A DNA stretch of 64,000 nucleotides from Nocardioides massiliensis (GTDB taxonomy: Bacteria; Actinomycetota; Actinomycetes; Propionibacteriales; Nocardioidaceae), in the NCBI RefSeq assembly GCF_030811215.1, contig NZ_JAUSQM010000001.1:2108001-2172000 (forward strand). Reading direction: 5' to 3'. Shown piece after piece: positions 26,832 through 38,628 of this stretch. Numbering within the stretch: the stretch's first letter is position 1; each line of letters opens with the position of its first letter. The notes beneath the pieces were generated by a model. That model ran no database searches and was not told the origin of the DNA. It saw nothing but the letters and a program-made list of their open reading frames with translations. The translations under genes and the position numbers were made by a program.

Positions 26832-27878
26832 TCAGCCCTCGGGGCTGGGGGTGACGGCGTCGACGGTCCCGGCGTCCTTCCCGTCCTTGTCGGCAGGGTC
26901 GGGAGTGCGGCTGAACAACAGCTGCTGCATGGGGATCGCGATGTCCTCGTAGTCGAAGCGCGTCTTGATCCGCGCGCGCAGCTCGCGGCCGACGGCCCAT
27001 TGCTCGAGCGGCTTGGTCTTGACCGCGACCCGCATCGTGATGCCGGAGGCGTCGAGGGTCTGCATGCCCCACACCGAGGGCTCCTCGAGGATGACGTCGC
27101 GGAAGTCGTCGTCGTCCCACATGTCGTGGGCGACCTCCTGCAGGACGCGGCGGACCTTGGCGAGGTCGACGTCGTAGTCGACCGGCACGTCGATGACGGC
27201 GCGCGCCCAGTTCTGGCTCATGTTGCCCACGCGCAGGATCTCGCCGTTGCGGACGTACCAGACCGTGCCGTCGACGTCGCGCAGCCGCGTCACGCGCAGC
27301 GAGACCGCCTCCACCGTGCCGGAGGCGTCGCCGAGGTCGACGACGTCGCCCACGCCGTACTGGTCCTCCACGATCATGAAGATCCCGGCGAGGAAGTCGG
27401 AGACGAGGCTCTGGGCCCCGAAGCCGAGGGCGATGCCGACGATGCCGGCGCTGGCGATGATCGGCGCGACGTTGATGCCGACCTCGGCCAGCACCATGAC
27501 GATGACGATCGCGGCGATGACGCCCGAGGCGATGCTCTTCAGCAGCGTCCCCATGGTCTCCGCGCGCTGCACCCGGCGCTCGGCGGACGCGGGCAGGTCG
27601 GCCCGGTGACCGCTGCGCCCGAGCTTGCCCTTCGTGAGGCCGTGGATCGCCCCACCGGGGCCGGTGCCGTTGGCCGCGCGCTGAGTGACGCGGGCGATGA
27701 ACCGGTGCGCCAGCCAGCGGGCGAGGAAGCCGATGAGGATGATCGCGACGACGGCCAGCGGCTTGCCGATCAGGAAGGTCGCGGCGGAGGCCAGGGCGTC
27801 GTCCTCGGTCCAGCGGTAGACGAGGCGGCAGGAGACCGCGTTGTCGGGCTCACAGGCAGTCGCGTCAGGCAGTTCCAT
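26832..27878 (-). CDS. Small-conductance mechanosensitive channel (MscS family)
   Basis: A 348-residue membrane protein. Three hydrophobic helices lie at about residues 33-55, 112-132 and 138-160. The last matches the MscS pore helix (G-I-V-G-I-A-L-G-F-G-A-Q-S-L-V), followed by the beta domain with G-D-V-V-D-L-G. It relieves turgor on osmotic downshift. The ATG at 27878 has TAGCCT (27892-27887) 8 nt upstream. This promoter is divergent from that of the next gene, the start codons 60 bp apart. The C-terminus is acidic and lysine-rich and probably disordered. Confidence 0.93.
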   Translation of the reverse strand: MELPDATACEPDNAVSCRLVYRWTEDDALASAATFLIGKPLAVVAIILIGFLARWLAHRFIARVTQRAANGTGPGGAIHGLTKGKLGRSGHRADLPASAERRVQRAETMGTLLKSIASGVIAAIVIVMVLAEVGINVAPIIASAGIVGIALGFGAQSLVSDFLAGIFMIVEDQYGVGDVVDLGDASGTVEAVSLRVTRLRDVDGTVWYVRNGEILRVGNMSQNWARAVIDVPVDYDVDLAKVRRVLQEVAHDMWDDDDFRDVILEEPSVWGMQTLDASGITMRVAVKTKPLEQWAVGRELRARIKTRFDYEDIAIPMQQLLFSRTPDPADKDGKDAGTVDAVTPSPEG

Positions 27879-27938
27879 GGAACGCGAGGCTACGAGACCG
27901 GTGCCGGTCGCCCAACCGACAGCGGTACCCTGGCACGC

Positions 27939-28307
27939 GTGACGACCATGCGTTTCCTCCCCGCTCCCGCCGCCCGCGCCTGGCGCCGTGCCGGCGTCGT
28001 GACCGCGCTCACCCTCACCGGTGTCCTGGCCACGGTCGCCCCGGCGTCCGCCTCGGTCCCCGAGGGCTGGGACACCGCGGAATCGGTGTCCGGGCTGCAG
28101 TTCCTGCTGGTCCTGCTCGTGTTCCCGCTGGTGGCGTTCCTCGTCATCTGGGTGCTGGCGCACCTCGCGGCCTCGCGGCCGCCGCGCTACGCCAAGGCGG
28201 TCGAGCTGCACCAGGGACAGACCTGGATGGGTGGCCCGCAGAAGGGCGTCCAGGCCGCGACCGGTACCTCCGCGGAGGAGACCGGCGGTGCCAGTGCCCG
28301 CTGGTGA
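27939..28307 (+). CDS. Exported small membrane protein of unknown function
   Basis: A 122-residue protein: basic N-terminus, hydrophobic segment to about residue 40 ending A-S-A-S (probable signal peptide), a second hydrophobic helix at about 52-75, then a polar tail. No family recognised. GTG 27939 is preceded by TACCCT (27926-27931) and 7 nt, a leaderless promoter. Its end overlaps the DUF5130 gene by 20 nt, and the pair precedes pepN tail-to-tail. It may anchor or guide the DUF5130 protein; this is inferred from coupling only. Confidence 0.75.
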   Translation: MTTMRFLPAPAARAWRRAGVVTALTLTGVLATVAPASASVPEGWDTAESVSGLQFLLVLLVFPLVAFLVIWVLAHLAASRPPRYAKAVELHQGQTWMGGPQKGVQAATGTSAEETGGASARW

Positions 28308-28656
28308 GGTGCTGGGTGCCGCCGAGCGGGTCGCTCTCGATCAGGCGATCCGTTCGGCCGAGACCGTCAGCCGGTTCGAGTTCTCCGTGTACCTCGGCCC
28401 GGCCGAGGATGACTCCCGCGCCTTCGCAGAGCGTCTGCACGCCGCTCTCGTGGTGCCCGACCGTTCGGTGCTCGTGCTCGTCGACCCGGGAGCGCGGGTC
28501 CTGGAGGTGGTGACCGGGGCGGTCGTACGCCGCACCCTCACCGACGAGGACGTCCGCCTCGCCGTCCTGGCGATGCAGGCCGACCTCGCCGACGGCGACC
28601 TGGTCGGCGGGATCAGCCGCGGGCTGCGGACGCTGGCCCAGCAGGCCCGCGGCTGA
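28288..28656 (+). CDS. DUF5130/TPM-like protein
   Basis: A 122-residue protein. It resembles the TPM/DUF5130 fold: a helix A-E-R-V-A-L-D-Q-A-I-R-S-A-E, a beta strand S-R-F-E-F-S-V-Y-L-G, then V-V-P-D-R-S-V-L-V-L-V-D-P and R-R-T-L-T-D-E-D. GGAGGAG at 28274-28280 with 7 nt spacing selects GTG 28288; GTG 28294 is also possible. It overlaps the upstream membrane protein gene. M. tuberculosis has a similar small protein beside pepN. Function unknown. Confidence 0.75.
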   Translation: MPVPAGEVLGAAERVALDQAIRSAETVSRFEFSVYLGPAEDDSRAFAERLHAALVVPDRSVLVLVDPGARVLEVVTGAVVRRTLTDEDVRLAVLAMQADLADGDLVGGISRGLRTLAQQARG

Positions 28657-28674
28657 CCCTTCGCTCGCTGCGGC

Positions 28675-31233
<2,559 letters not shown>

Positions 31234-31333
31234 GGGCAGCATCCTGTCACCCGTCGCCTGCTGGTGCCGGCGGTGCCGAAGTCGCCTTCGGGGATGGCGG
31301 GGAGGGTGGGGACAACGGTACGGTCGTGACGCA

Positions 31334-31382
31334 CGCGACAGGTGATGCCAAAGTAAAAATTGGGACTCACCGGCGTGTCGCG
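31334..31382 (+). promoter_or_regulatory. Structured leader candidate before the CHAP gene
   Basis: Nested inverted repeats: CGCGACA (31334-31340) with TGTCGCG (31376-31382), GGTGA (31341-31345) with TCACC (31367-31371), and CCAA (31348-31351) with TTGG (31360-31363) around an A-rich loop AGTAAAAA. The AT-rich centre stands out in this GC-rich region. It ends 17 nt before the ATG. It could be an RNA control element or a DNA operator; no known class is matched with confidence. Confidence 0.5.
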
Positions 31383-31399
31383 CTTGCAACCGTGGTCGA

Positions 31400-33103
31400 A
31401 TGCTCCCCGTGAGTAGTGCGGGGAAGGTGCTGCGCGCGTCGTCGGCCATGGGGATCGTCGCTGTCATGGTGGCCACGCTGGGCTGGGTCGCGCCGTCGGG
31501 AGCCGCCGGTTCGACCGCGTCGCGACCGCAGGAGGACGTCCGCTTCAACGCGATGAGCGCGGCGACACCGAGCGCCTCGACGTACCTGTGCAAGGGGTAC
31601 GACGCCTGCCAGCGCGCCGGCTACCCGCACGCCGGCTACAAGGCCGTGAGCGCCAAGAAGACGATGTACTGGCAGATGTACGGCGGGCACAACTGCACCA
31701 ACTACGCCGCCTACCGCCTCGTGCAGAGCGGCATGGCCAACAAGCGCCCGTGGACCGGCGAGGGCAACGCCACCCACTGGGGTGTGGCGATGTCCAAGAT
31801 CACCGACACCACGCCGATGGTCGGCGCGATCGCCTGGTGGCGCAAGGGCACCTCGGGTGGGGCGAGCGGGCACGTCGCGTACGTCGAGCAGGTCGTGTCG
31901 CCGACCGAGATCATCGTCTCCGAGGACAGCTGGGGAGGCGACTTCAGCTGGCGCCGCATCACCAGCGGCCGGGGGTGGCCCGACGGCTTCATCCACTTCA
32001 ACGACGCCGCGGTCAGCAACGTCGCCGCGCCGAAGGTGATCGGCACCCCGGCGGTGGGCGCGTCCCTGCAGGCCGACCCCGGGGCTTGGCACCCGGCCGG
32101 CACCTACAAGTACCGCTGGTTCGTCGACGGCACCCGCCTGCCGAACCAGAACAAGCAGACCTTCGCACCGCGCCCGGCCCACCTGGGCAAGGAGATCGCG
32201 GTCCGCATCATCGGCGAGCGGACCGGCTATCGGGCGGCGACCGCCGACTCGGCACCCACGCCCGCAGTCGAGCCCGGCACGCTGACCACCGTCGCGGCAC
32301 CGACCGTCAGCGGCACGGCCGAGGTCGACCGCACGCTCACCGTCGACCCCGGCGCCGCAGCGTCGCCGTTCAAGGCCGTCACCCCGAGCCCGGCCATCCA
32401 GTGGTACGCCGACGGGGCTGCTATCCCCGGTGCCACCGGCACCTCGCTGGCCCTCGGCCAGGCCCAGATCGGCAAGCACGTCACCGCCCGGGTGACCTGG
32501 CGTGCCGCCGCGCACCACGACCTCGCTGCGGCCAGCGCCGCCACCGAGCCCGTGCTCGCCGGCACCATCACCGCGTCCGGGTTCGCCGTGACGGGTGACG
32601 CGCGCCGCGGACAGGTCCTGCGGGTCGAGCCCGGCACCGTCGAGCCGGCGACCGCCGAGGTGCGCATCGAGTGGCTGCGCAACGGCAAGCCGACCGGCGT
32701 CACCGGTGAGACCTACGCGTTGCAGCCCGGTGACGTCGGCGCCCGCATCCGTCCGCGGATCACCATCACGCAGACGCACTTCCGCACCTTCAGCCACACC
32801 ATGGCGCCCTCGGCCCGGGTCGTCACCGACCCGAGCCTGCGGGTGAAGGCGATCGGCAAGCCGGGCCGTGCGGTGGTGCGGATCCGAGTCGTCGCACCGG
32901 GCGTGGCGAACGTCCGGGGTGCGGTGACGGTCCGCGTCGGCAAGCAGACGGCGCAGGCCGACCTGCGCAACGGCCGCGCGCGGGTCGTCGTCCGCGACCT
33001 CAAGCCCGGCACGCGTGCCGTGCGGGTGGCCTACGCCGGGCGACCGCTGATCACGCCGGTCCGGTCGCCGCGCTCGACGGTGGTCGTCGCCCGCCCGCGA
33101 TGA
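31400..33103 (+). CDS. Secreted CHAP-domain peptidoglycan hydrolase with Ig-like repeats
   Basis: A 567-residue exported protein. Residues 1-38 form a signal peptide ending G-A-A-G-S. Residues 60-205 are a CHAP amidase/endopeptidase domain with the catalytic cysteine C99 in N-C-T-N-Y-A and histidine H158 in S-G-H-V-A-Y-V-E. Three repeats of about 90 residues follow, each with a W-x2-D/N-G-x-x-x core (K-Y-R-W-F-V-D-G, I-Q-W-Y-A-D-G, I-E-W-L-R-N-G), then a beta-rich tail. It probably cuts peptidoglycan while the repeats bind the wall. Start ATG 31400 or GTG 31409; the leader contains a strong nested hairpin. Confidence 0.87.
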   Translation: MLPVSSAGKVLRASSAMGIVAVMVATLGWVAPSGAAGSTASRPQEDVRFNAMSAATPSASTYLCKGYDACQRAGYPHAGYKAVSAKKTMYWQMYGGHNCTNYAAYRLVQSGMANKRPWTGEGNATHWGVAMSKITDTTPMVGAIAWWRKGTSGGASGHVAYVEQVVSPTEIIVSEDSWGGDFSWRRITSGRGWPDGFIHFNDAAVSNVAAPKVIGTPAVGASLQADPGAWHPAGTYKYRWFVDGTRLPNQNKQTFAPRPAHLGKEIAVRIIGERTGYRAATADSAPTPAVEPGTLTTVAAPTVSGTAEVDRTLTVDPGAAASPFKAVTPSPAIQWYADGAAIPGATGTSLALGQAQIGKHVTARVTWRAAAHHDLAAASAATEPVLAGTITASGFAVTGDARRGQVLRVEPGTVEPATAEVRIEWLRNGKPTGVTGETYALQPGDVGARIRPRITITQTHFRTFSHTMAPSARVVTDPSLRVKAIGKPGRAVVRIRVVAPGVANVRGAVTVRVGKQTAQADLRNGRARVVVRDLKPGTRAVRVAYAGRPLITPVRSPRSTVVVARPR

Positions 33104-33124
33104 GCCGTGACGCATCATGGACGC

Positions 33125-33724
33125 ATGACCAACGCCGACTTCTGGTTCGACCCCCTGTGCCCGTTCGCCTGGATCACCTCGCGCTGGATCGGCGAGGTCG
33201 AGAAGGTTCGTGACATCCAGGTCACCTGGCACGTCATGAGCCTGGCCTACCTCAACGAGGACAAGGACGTCCCCGAGGACTACCGGGAGATGCTGAAGAC
33301 GGCGTGGGGTCCCGTGCGCGTCTGCGTGGCCGCCGAGCAGCAGCACGGCCAGGAGGCGCTGGGCCGGCTCTACACCGCGCTCGGCAACCGCCGCCACAAC
33401 TCGGGTCGCGAGTTCGACCGCGCCGTCATCGAGGAGGCGCTGACCGAGGCCGGTCTGCCGACCGAGCTCGCCGACGCAGCGGACTCGACCGACTACGACG
33501 AGGCGCTCAAGGCCTCCCACCACCGTGGCATCGACCAGGTGGGCCAGGAGGTCGGCACCCCGATCGTGGCGATCGACGGCGTCGCGTTCTTCGGTCCGGT
33601 GCTGACGAAGATCCCGCGCGGCGAGGAGGCCGGCAAGGTCTGGGACGGCGCCGTCGCGATGGCGTCGTATCCCTACTTCTTCGAGCTCAAGCGCACCCGC
33701 ACCGGGGACCTCGACTTCGACTGA
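33125..33724 (+). CDS. DsbA-fold, mycothiol-dependent nitroreductase-like protein (Rv2466c family), resolving cysteine lost
   Basis: A 199-residue thioredoxin-fold protein very similar over its whole length, from memory, to M. tuberculosis Rv2466c: F-W-F-D-P-L-C-P near the N-terminus, W-G-P-V-R-V, V-G-T-P, F-F-G-P-V-L and F-F-E-L-K-R-T-R near the end. Rv2466c has a C-P-W-C active site reduced by mycothiol/mycoredoxin; here residues 12-15 are C-P-F-A, so only the nucleophilic cysteine remains. One other cysteine lies in R-V-C-V-A-A. It may work as a monothiol enzyme. ATG 33125 is chosen over one 18 nt upstream by alignment with the family N-terminus. It ends directly against the convergent GPP34 gene. 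Confidence 0.88.
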   Translation: MTNADFWFDPLCPFAWITSRWIGEVEKVRDIQVTWHVMSLAYLNEDKDVPEDYREMLKTAWGPVRVCVAAEQQHGQEALGRLYTALGNRRHNSGREFDRAVIEEALTEAGLPTELADAADSTDYDEALKASHHRGIDQVGQEVGTPIVAIDGVAFFGPVLTKIPRGEEAGKVWDGAVAMASYPYFFELKRTRTGDLDFD

Positions 33725-34411
33725 TCAGGAGCTCGACGCCGCCGCGCCGCCGGCGGCGATGGCCGCGGTCATCGCCGCGGTGGTGGCGGCCACGGCGTCC
33801 TTGACGGCCTTGGCCGCCCAGTCGCCGTCGGCGATCTCCTTGGCGCGCTTCTTCAGCTCACCTCGGCGCATCCCCTCGACCGCGAGCACCTTCGGGACGA
33901 CATCGACGGCGTGCAGCAGGGCCACGAGCGTCGCGGTGCGCTCGTCGGGGTCGACGCCGCCTCCCAGCGCGGCCTGGAGCTGACGGCGTACGGCGTCCTC
34001 GTGCGCGGAGTCACGAGCCGGCCAGGTCGTGGTGGGGAACAGTCCGAGCACCTTGCCGTCGCGGCGCTCGAGCAGGCCGCGCTCGACGAGCCGGTCGGTC
34101 AGGCGCGCCTTGAGCCCCTTGCCGAGCCGGTCCACCAGGTCGCCGGGGGAGCGGGGCTTCTCGGCGACCGTCTCCAACGCGGACGCGAGCAGCGGGTCGC
34201 TCGGGGCCGTGTCGGCCGTGACGACCACGGCCTGGCGGCCGAAGACCCCGGCACCCTTCTCGACCTCGACCGCCCGGACCAGGCCGAGCTCGGCGAGCAG
34301 CGCACCACCGAGGACGGACTTCTCGTACGTCGAGGCCGCCATCTTGCCGGTCTCGTCGTCGAGCAGGAGCAGCAGCAGGTCCTCGGCGATCAAGTGGGGT
34401 GCGGAGGTCAT
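33725..34411 (-). CDS. GPP34 family protein (Golgi phosphoprotein 3-like)
   Basis: A 228-residue protein of the GPP34 fold: [17 protein letters not shown] near the N-terminus, then G-G-A-L-L-A-E-L and a C-terminal A-V-D-V-V-P-K-V segment. In eukaryotes GOLPH3 binds phosphatidylinositol-4-phosphate; actinobacterial homologues are common but their role is not established. The last 25 residues are almost all alanine, threonine and serine. ATG 34411 gives the conserved N-terminus; an in-frame ATG at 34429 adds six residues. It is divergent from metG. Confidence 0.85.
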   Translation of the reverse strand: MTSAPHLIAEDLLLLLLDDETGKMAASTYEKSVLGGALLAELGLVRAVEVEKGAGVFGRQAVVVTADTAPSDPLLASALETVAEKPRSPGDLVDRLGKGLKARLTDRLVERGLLERRDGKVLGLFPTTTWPARDSAHEDAVRRQLQAALGGGVDPDERTATLVALLHAVDVVPKVLAVEGMRRGELKKRAKEIADGDWAAKAVKDAVAATTAAMTAAIAAGGAAASSS

Positions 34412-34478
34412 GTCCCAGGTGTACCCCATCGCGGCCGGCGGTCGGGAGGGCGTCGCGCGCGCCCTAGGATCGACCCCC

Positions 34479-36287
34479 ATGAGCAAGGTTCTCTCCGCAG
34501 TCGCCTGGCCGTACGCCAACGGTCCCCGTCACATCGGCCACGTCGCCGGATTCGGGGTGCCCTCGGACGTGTTCAGCCGCTACATGCGGATGGCGGGGCA
34601 CGACGTGCTCATGGTCTCGGGCACCGACGAGCACGGCACCCCGATCCTGGTGGCCGCCGACGCCGCCGGGGTCAGCCCGCGCGAGCTCGCGGACCGCAAC
34701 AACCGGCTCATCGTCGAGGACCTGGTCGCACTCGGCCTGTCCTACGACCTGTTCACGCGCACCACGACGGGCAACCACTACGAGGTCGCCCAGCGGCTGT
34801 TCGCCGCCGTGCACCGCAACGGCTACATGGTCGAGCAGACCACCAAGGGCGCGATCTCGCCCTCGACCGGTCGCACGCTGCCGGACCGCTACATCGAGGG
34901 CACGTGCCCGATCTGCAAGGCCGACGGCGCCCGCGGCGACCAGTGCGACAACTGCGGCAACCAGCTCGACCCGACCGACCTGATCGACCCGCGCAGCCGG
35001 ATCAACGGGGAGGTGCCGGAGTTCGTCGAGACCCAGCACTTCTTCCTCGACCTGCCGGCGCTGGCCGAGGCGTTGGGGGAGTGGCTCGACGAGCGCGAGG
35101 CGTCGGGCACCTGGCGCCCCAACGTCATCCGCTTCAGCAAGAACATCCTCGCCGACATCCGTCCGCGGGCGATGACGCGCGACATCGACTGGGGCATCCC
35201 GGTGCCGCTGGACGGCTGGCGCGACAACCCGTCGAAGCGGCTCTACGTCTGGTTCGACGCGGTCATCGGCTACCTGTCGGCCTCCATCGAGTGGGCGCGG
35301 CGCACCGGTGACCCGGACGCGTGGCGTGCCTGGTGGAACGACCCAGAATCCCTGTCCTACTACTTCATGGGCAAGGACAACATCACCTTCCACTCCCAGA
35401 TCTGGCCCGCCGAGCTGCTCGCGTACGCCGGCAAGGGCGAGCGTGGCGGGCACCCCGGGGAGTACGGCGAGCTCAACCTCCCGACCGAGGTCGTGTCCTC
35501 GGAGTTCCTCACGATGGAGGGCAAGAAGTTCAGCTCCTCGAAGTCGATCGTGATCTACGTCCGCGACGTCCTGGAGCGCTACCAGCCCGACGCGCTGCGC
35601 TACTTCATCAGCGCCGCCGGTCCGGAGAACCAGGACAGCGACTTCACCTGGGCGGAGTTCGTCCGGCGCACCAACGACGAGCTCGTCGCCGGCTGGGGCA
35701 ACCTGGTCAACCGCACGGCGACGCTCGTCGCCAAGAACTTCGGCGAGATCCCCGCGGCCGCCGAGCTTACCGACGCCGACCGCGCGATCCTCGACCTCGT
35801 CGAGCGCGGGTTCGACGTCGTGGGCGACCTGATCCGCCACCACCGGCAGCGGCAGGCGATCGGTGAGGCGATGCGGGTCGTCACCGAGGTCAACCGCTAC
35901 GTCACCGAGTGCGAGCCGTGGAAGCTCAAGGGCGACGACCAGCGCGAGCGGCTCGCCACCGTGCTGCACGTGATGGCGCAGTGCGTGGCCGACTGCAACC
36001 TCCTTCTCGCGCCGTTCCTGCCCCACAGCGCCAACGACGTCGACCGGGTGCTCGGCGGCGCCGGCGACGTCGCACCGATGCCGCGCATCGAGGAGGTCAC
36101 CGACCTCGACGACGGCGCGGCGTACCCGATCATCACCGGTGACTACACGACCGCACCCGCGTGGGAGCGGCGTCCGGTCGTGCCCGGGACGACGGTCGAG
36201 AAGCCGACGCCCGTCTTCACCAAGCTCGACCCGTCGATCGCCGAGGAGGAGCTCGCGCGCCTCGGCGTCGAGGCGCAGGACAGCTGA
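34479..36287 (+). CDS. metG: Methionyl-tRNA synthetase
   Basis: A 602-residue class I synthetase that charges tRNA-Met. The H-I-G-H signature is at residues 18-21, a four-cysteine zinc knuckle (C-P-I-C...C-D-N-C) near 143-160, the [10 protein letters not shown] segment near 256, and K-F-S-S-S at 350-354. It lacks the C-terminal tRNA-binding dimer domain. TAGGAT at 34465-34470 with an 8-nt spacer supports the ATG. The stop is one base before the start of the next gene, so the following hydrolase is co-transcribed. Confidence 0.96.
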   Translation: MSKVLSAVAWPYANGPRHIGHVAGFGVPSDVFSRYMRMAGHDVLMVSGTDEHGTPILVAADAAGVSPRELADRNNRLIVEDLVALGLSYDLFTRTTTGNHYEVAQRLFAAVHRNGYMVEQTTKGAISPSTGRTLPDRYIEGTCPICKADGARGDQCDNCGNQLDPTDLIDPRSRINGEVPEFVETQHFFLDLPALAEALGEWLDEREASGTWRPNVIRFSKNILADIRPRAMTRDIDWGIPVPLDGWRDNPSKRLYVWFDAVIGYLSASIEWARRTGDPDAWRAWWNDPESLSYYFMGKDNITFHSQIWPAELLAYAGKGERGGHPGEYGELNLPTEVVSSEFLTMEGKKFSSSKSIVIYVRDVLERYQPDALRYFISAAGPENQDSDFTWAEFVRRTNDELVAGWGNLVNRTATLVAKNFGEIPAAAELTDADRAILDLVERGFDVVGDLIRHHRQRQAIGEAMRVVTEVNRYVTECEPWKLKGDDQRERLATVLHVMAQCVADCNLLLAPFLPHSANDVDRVLGGAGDVAPMPRIEEVTDLDDGAAYPIITGDYTTAPAWERRPVVPGTTVEKPTPVFTKLDPSIAEEELARLGVEAQDS

Positions 36288-36288
36288 G

Positions 36289-37194
36289 GTGGTGCTCTTC
36301 GCGCAGGCACGCGCGGCCGTCGCCGCAGCGGCCGGCGACCCGCCCGTATGGGAGAGCGACATCGCGGCCGCGCGCCAGCAGGCGCGCGACCTGGCGGTCC
36401 GTCAGCCGCGCGAGGACGTCGAGGAGGTCACCGACGTCGACGCCGACGGCGTGCGCTGTCGGCTCTACGTGCCCGCCGACCGGCGTCCCGGCGTCGTGGT
36501 CCACCTGCACGGTGGCGGCTTCGTCTTCCACGACATCGACGTCCACGACGCGGCCACGCGCCGACTGGCGAACGCCTCCGGCACGGCCGTGCTGTCGGTC
36601 GACTACCGACGTCCGCCCGAGCACCGCTTCCCGGCGGCGCCCGACGACGTCGACACCGTCCTGCGCTGGCTCGCTGCGGGTGCGGGCGGACGGACGATCG
36701 GTCCGGCAGCGGGGGAGCCGGCGTACGCCCACGGTGACAGCGCGGGCGGCAACCTCGCCCTGGTGGCCGGGCTGCGCAACCCCGGCTACTTCGCCGCCGT
36801 CGCGCTGATCTACCCGTTCCTCGACCCGTCGGCAGGCTTCGACTCCTACCGCACCGCCGCCGACGGCTTCGACCCGCGCGAGGCCGCCTGGTACTGGGAG
36901 CAGTACGCCGCCACACCCGCCGACCTCACCCACCCCGACCTGGCACCGCTGCGGTCGGAGGCGTTCGGGACCCTGCCGCCGACGCTCGTGGTCACCGCCG
37001 AGCACGACCCGCTGCGCGACGAGGGCGAGGAGCTCGCCCGCCGGTTGGACGATGCCGGTGTCGCCGTGACCGCGACCCGCTACCTCGGCCAGATCCACGG
37101 GTTCTGGCGCCACGACACCGTCTTCGACGCCGCCGGTCCGCTCCTGCACCAGGTGGCCGGATTCCTCCGCCTGCACCCGGGTCTGGGAGACTGA
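36289..37194 (+). CDS. Alpha/beta hydrolase (hormone-sensitive lipase-like esterase)
   Basis: A 301-residue carboxylesterase of the HSL type. It has the oxyanion motif H-G-G-G-F near residue 74, the nucleophile elbow G-D-S-A-G-G near 149, the acid in A-E-H-D-P-L near 240 and the histidine in Q-I-H-G-F-W near 270. No signal peptide. The start is GTG 36289 or 36292, one to four bases after the metG stop. It lies 4 nt before rpiB, suggesting a metG-hydrolase-rpiB-nei unit. Natural substrate unknown. Confidence 0.88.
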   Translation: MVLFAQARAAVAAAAGDPPVWESDIAAARQQARDLAVRQPREDVEEVTDVDADGVRCRLYVPADRRPGVVVHLHGGGFVFHDIDVHDAATRRLANASGTAVLSVDYRRPPEHRFPAAPDDVDTVLRWLAAGAGGRTIGPAAGEPAYAHGDSAGGNLALVAGLRNPGYFAAVALIYPFLDPSAGFDSYRTAADGFDPREAAWYWEQYAATPADLTHPDLAPLRSEAFGTLPPTLVVTAEHDPLRDEGEELARRLDDAGVAVTATRYLGQIHGFWRHDTVFDAAGPLLHQVAGFLRLHPGLGD

Positions 37195-37198
37195 GCGC

Positions 37199-37717
37199 AT
37201 GCGCGTTCACCTCGGTTCCGACCATGCAGGCCTCGAGCTGAAGAACCACCTGATGACCCACCTGGTCGACGCCGGGCACGAGGTCGTCGACCACGGTCCG
37301 TTCGTCTACGACGCCCTCGACGACTACCCGGTCTTCTGCCTGCGGGCGGCCGAGGCCGTCGCCGACGAGTTCGACACCCAGGGCAGCCTCGGTGTGGTGA
37401 TCGGTGGCTCGGGCAACGGCGAGCAGATCGCCGCCAACAAGGTGAAGGGCGTCCGTGCCGCGCTGGTGTGGAGCCAGGAGACCGCGGTGCTCGCGCGCGA
37501 GCACAACAACGCCAACGTGATCTCCGTCGGCGGCCGGCTGCACAGCCTCGAGGACATGACGGCGTTCGTCGACACCTTCCTCGCCACGCCGTACTCCGAC
37601 GAGGAGCGTCACACCCGCCGCATCGGCATGCTCGCCGACTACGAGACCACCGGCGACCTCCCGCCGCTCCCGGCGTCGGCGCTCACCGGGCCTACGGACA
37701 CCAGCACGGACCAGTGA
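37199..37717 (+). CDS. rpiB: Ribose-5-phosphate isomerase B
   Basis: A 172-residue enzyme interconverting ribose-5-phosphate and ribulose-5-phosphate. It begins M-R-V-H-L-G-S-D-H-A-G, with the phosphate-binding aspartate-histidine pair. The catalytic loop G-G-S-G-N-G-E near residue 70 has serine in place of the usual cysteine, as in actinobacterial RpiB. The 15-residue tail is proline/threonine-rich. rpiB-nei order equals Rv2465c-Rv2464c. Confidence 0.95.
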   Translation: MRVHLGSDHAGLELKNHLMTHLVDAGHEVVDHGPFVYDALDDYPVFCLRAAEAVADEFDTQGSLGVVIGGSGNGEQIAANKVKGVRAALVWSQETAVLAREHNNANVISVGGRLHSLEDMTAFVDTFLATPYSDEERHTRRIGMLADYETTGDLPPLPASALTGPTDTSTDQ

Positions 37718-37718
37718 C

Positions 37719-38567
37719 GTGCCCGAGGGACACACCCTCCACCGGCTCGCACGTGATCTGACCGACGCCTTCGCCGCGCGCGGGGTGCGCGTGAGCAGTC
37801 CGCAGGGCCGGTTCGCCGACGAGGCGGCGCTGCTCGACGCCAGCACCGTCGAGTCCGCGGAGGCGTGGGGCAAGCACCTGTTCGTCACCTTCACCGGTGA
37901 GCGGGTCGTGCACGTCCACCTGGGTCTCTACGGCTCCTTCGCGATCACTGCCGGTGTGGAGTCGGTGCCCGCGCCCGTCGGCCAGGTCCGGCTCCGGCTC
38001 GTGGCTGCTGACGACGAGCGCGCGACGTACGCCGACCTGCGAGGTCCGACCGCCTGCACCCTCATGACGCCGGCCGAGCAGGGCGCGATCGTCGACCGGC
38101 TCGGTCCGGACCCGCTGCGCCCCGACGCCGATCCCGAGCGGATGGTCGAGCGCGTACGCCGCAGCCGCGCACCGATCGGCACGCTGCTGATGGACCAGTC
38201 CGTGCTGGCCGGCGTCGGCAACGTCTACCGCGCCGAAGTCCTGTTCCGCCATCGGGTGCACCCGCTGCGCCCCGGCACCGCCGTGCGCCGCAGGACCCTC
38301 GAGGCGATGTGGGACGACCTGGTGGGGCTGATGGAGGAGGGCGTGCGCACCGGTCGCATCGACACGGTCCGCCCCGAGCACACCCCCGAAGCCATGGGAC
38401 GGCCGCCGCGCCAGGACGACCACGGCGGCGAGGTCTACGTCTACCGCCGCACCGGTCAGCCGTGCTTCGTCTGCGAGCGGCCTGTGCGCACAGATGTGCT
38501 CGCAACACGCAACGTCTTCTGGTGTGCGCGATGTCAGCCGGCATACCGCCCCCGGGCCGTACAGTGA
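37719..38567 (+). CDS. nei: Fpg/Nei-family DNA glycosylase (Nei1-like)
   Basis: A 282-residue bifunctional glycosylase/AP lyase for oxidised bases. After removal of methionine the catalytic proline and glutamate are P-E-G-H-T. The helix-two-turn-helix segment M-D-Q-S-V-L-A-G-V-G-N-V-Y-R is near residue 165. The C-terminus is a zinc finger with C-F-V-C...C-A-R-C. It closely matches M. tuberculosis Nei1 (Rv2464c) as remembered, including S-P-Q-G-R-F-A-D. The GTG start at 37719 follows the rpiB stop by one base. Confidence 0.94.
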   Translation: MPEGHTLHRLARDLTDAFAARGVRVSSPQGRFADEAALLDASTVESAEAWGKHLFVTFTGERVVHVHLGLYGSFAITAGVESVPAPVGQVRLRLVAADDERATYADLRGPTACTLMTPAEQGAIVDRLGPDPLRPDADPERMVERVRRSRAPIGTLLMDQSVLAGVGNVYRAEVLFRHRVHPLRPGTAVRRRTLEAMWDDLVGLMEEGVRTGRIDTVRPEHTPEAMGRPPRQDDHGGEVYVYRRTGQPCFVCERPVRTDVLATRNVFWCARCQPAYRPRAVQ

Positions 38568-38628
38568 CCACGACCCTCACCGGTGGCGACCCGTTCGCGG
38601 TGCCCCCCGATCCCTCAAGGACTCAGCA

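Noticed and set aside
31250-31400. c-di-AMP (ydaO) riboswitch before the CHAP gene
   Set aside because: Context is suggestive, but I could not match the conserved blocks of that aptamer; only a generic nested hairpin is supported.
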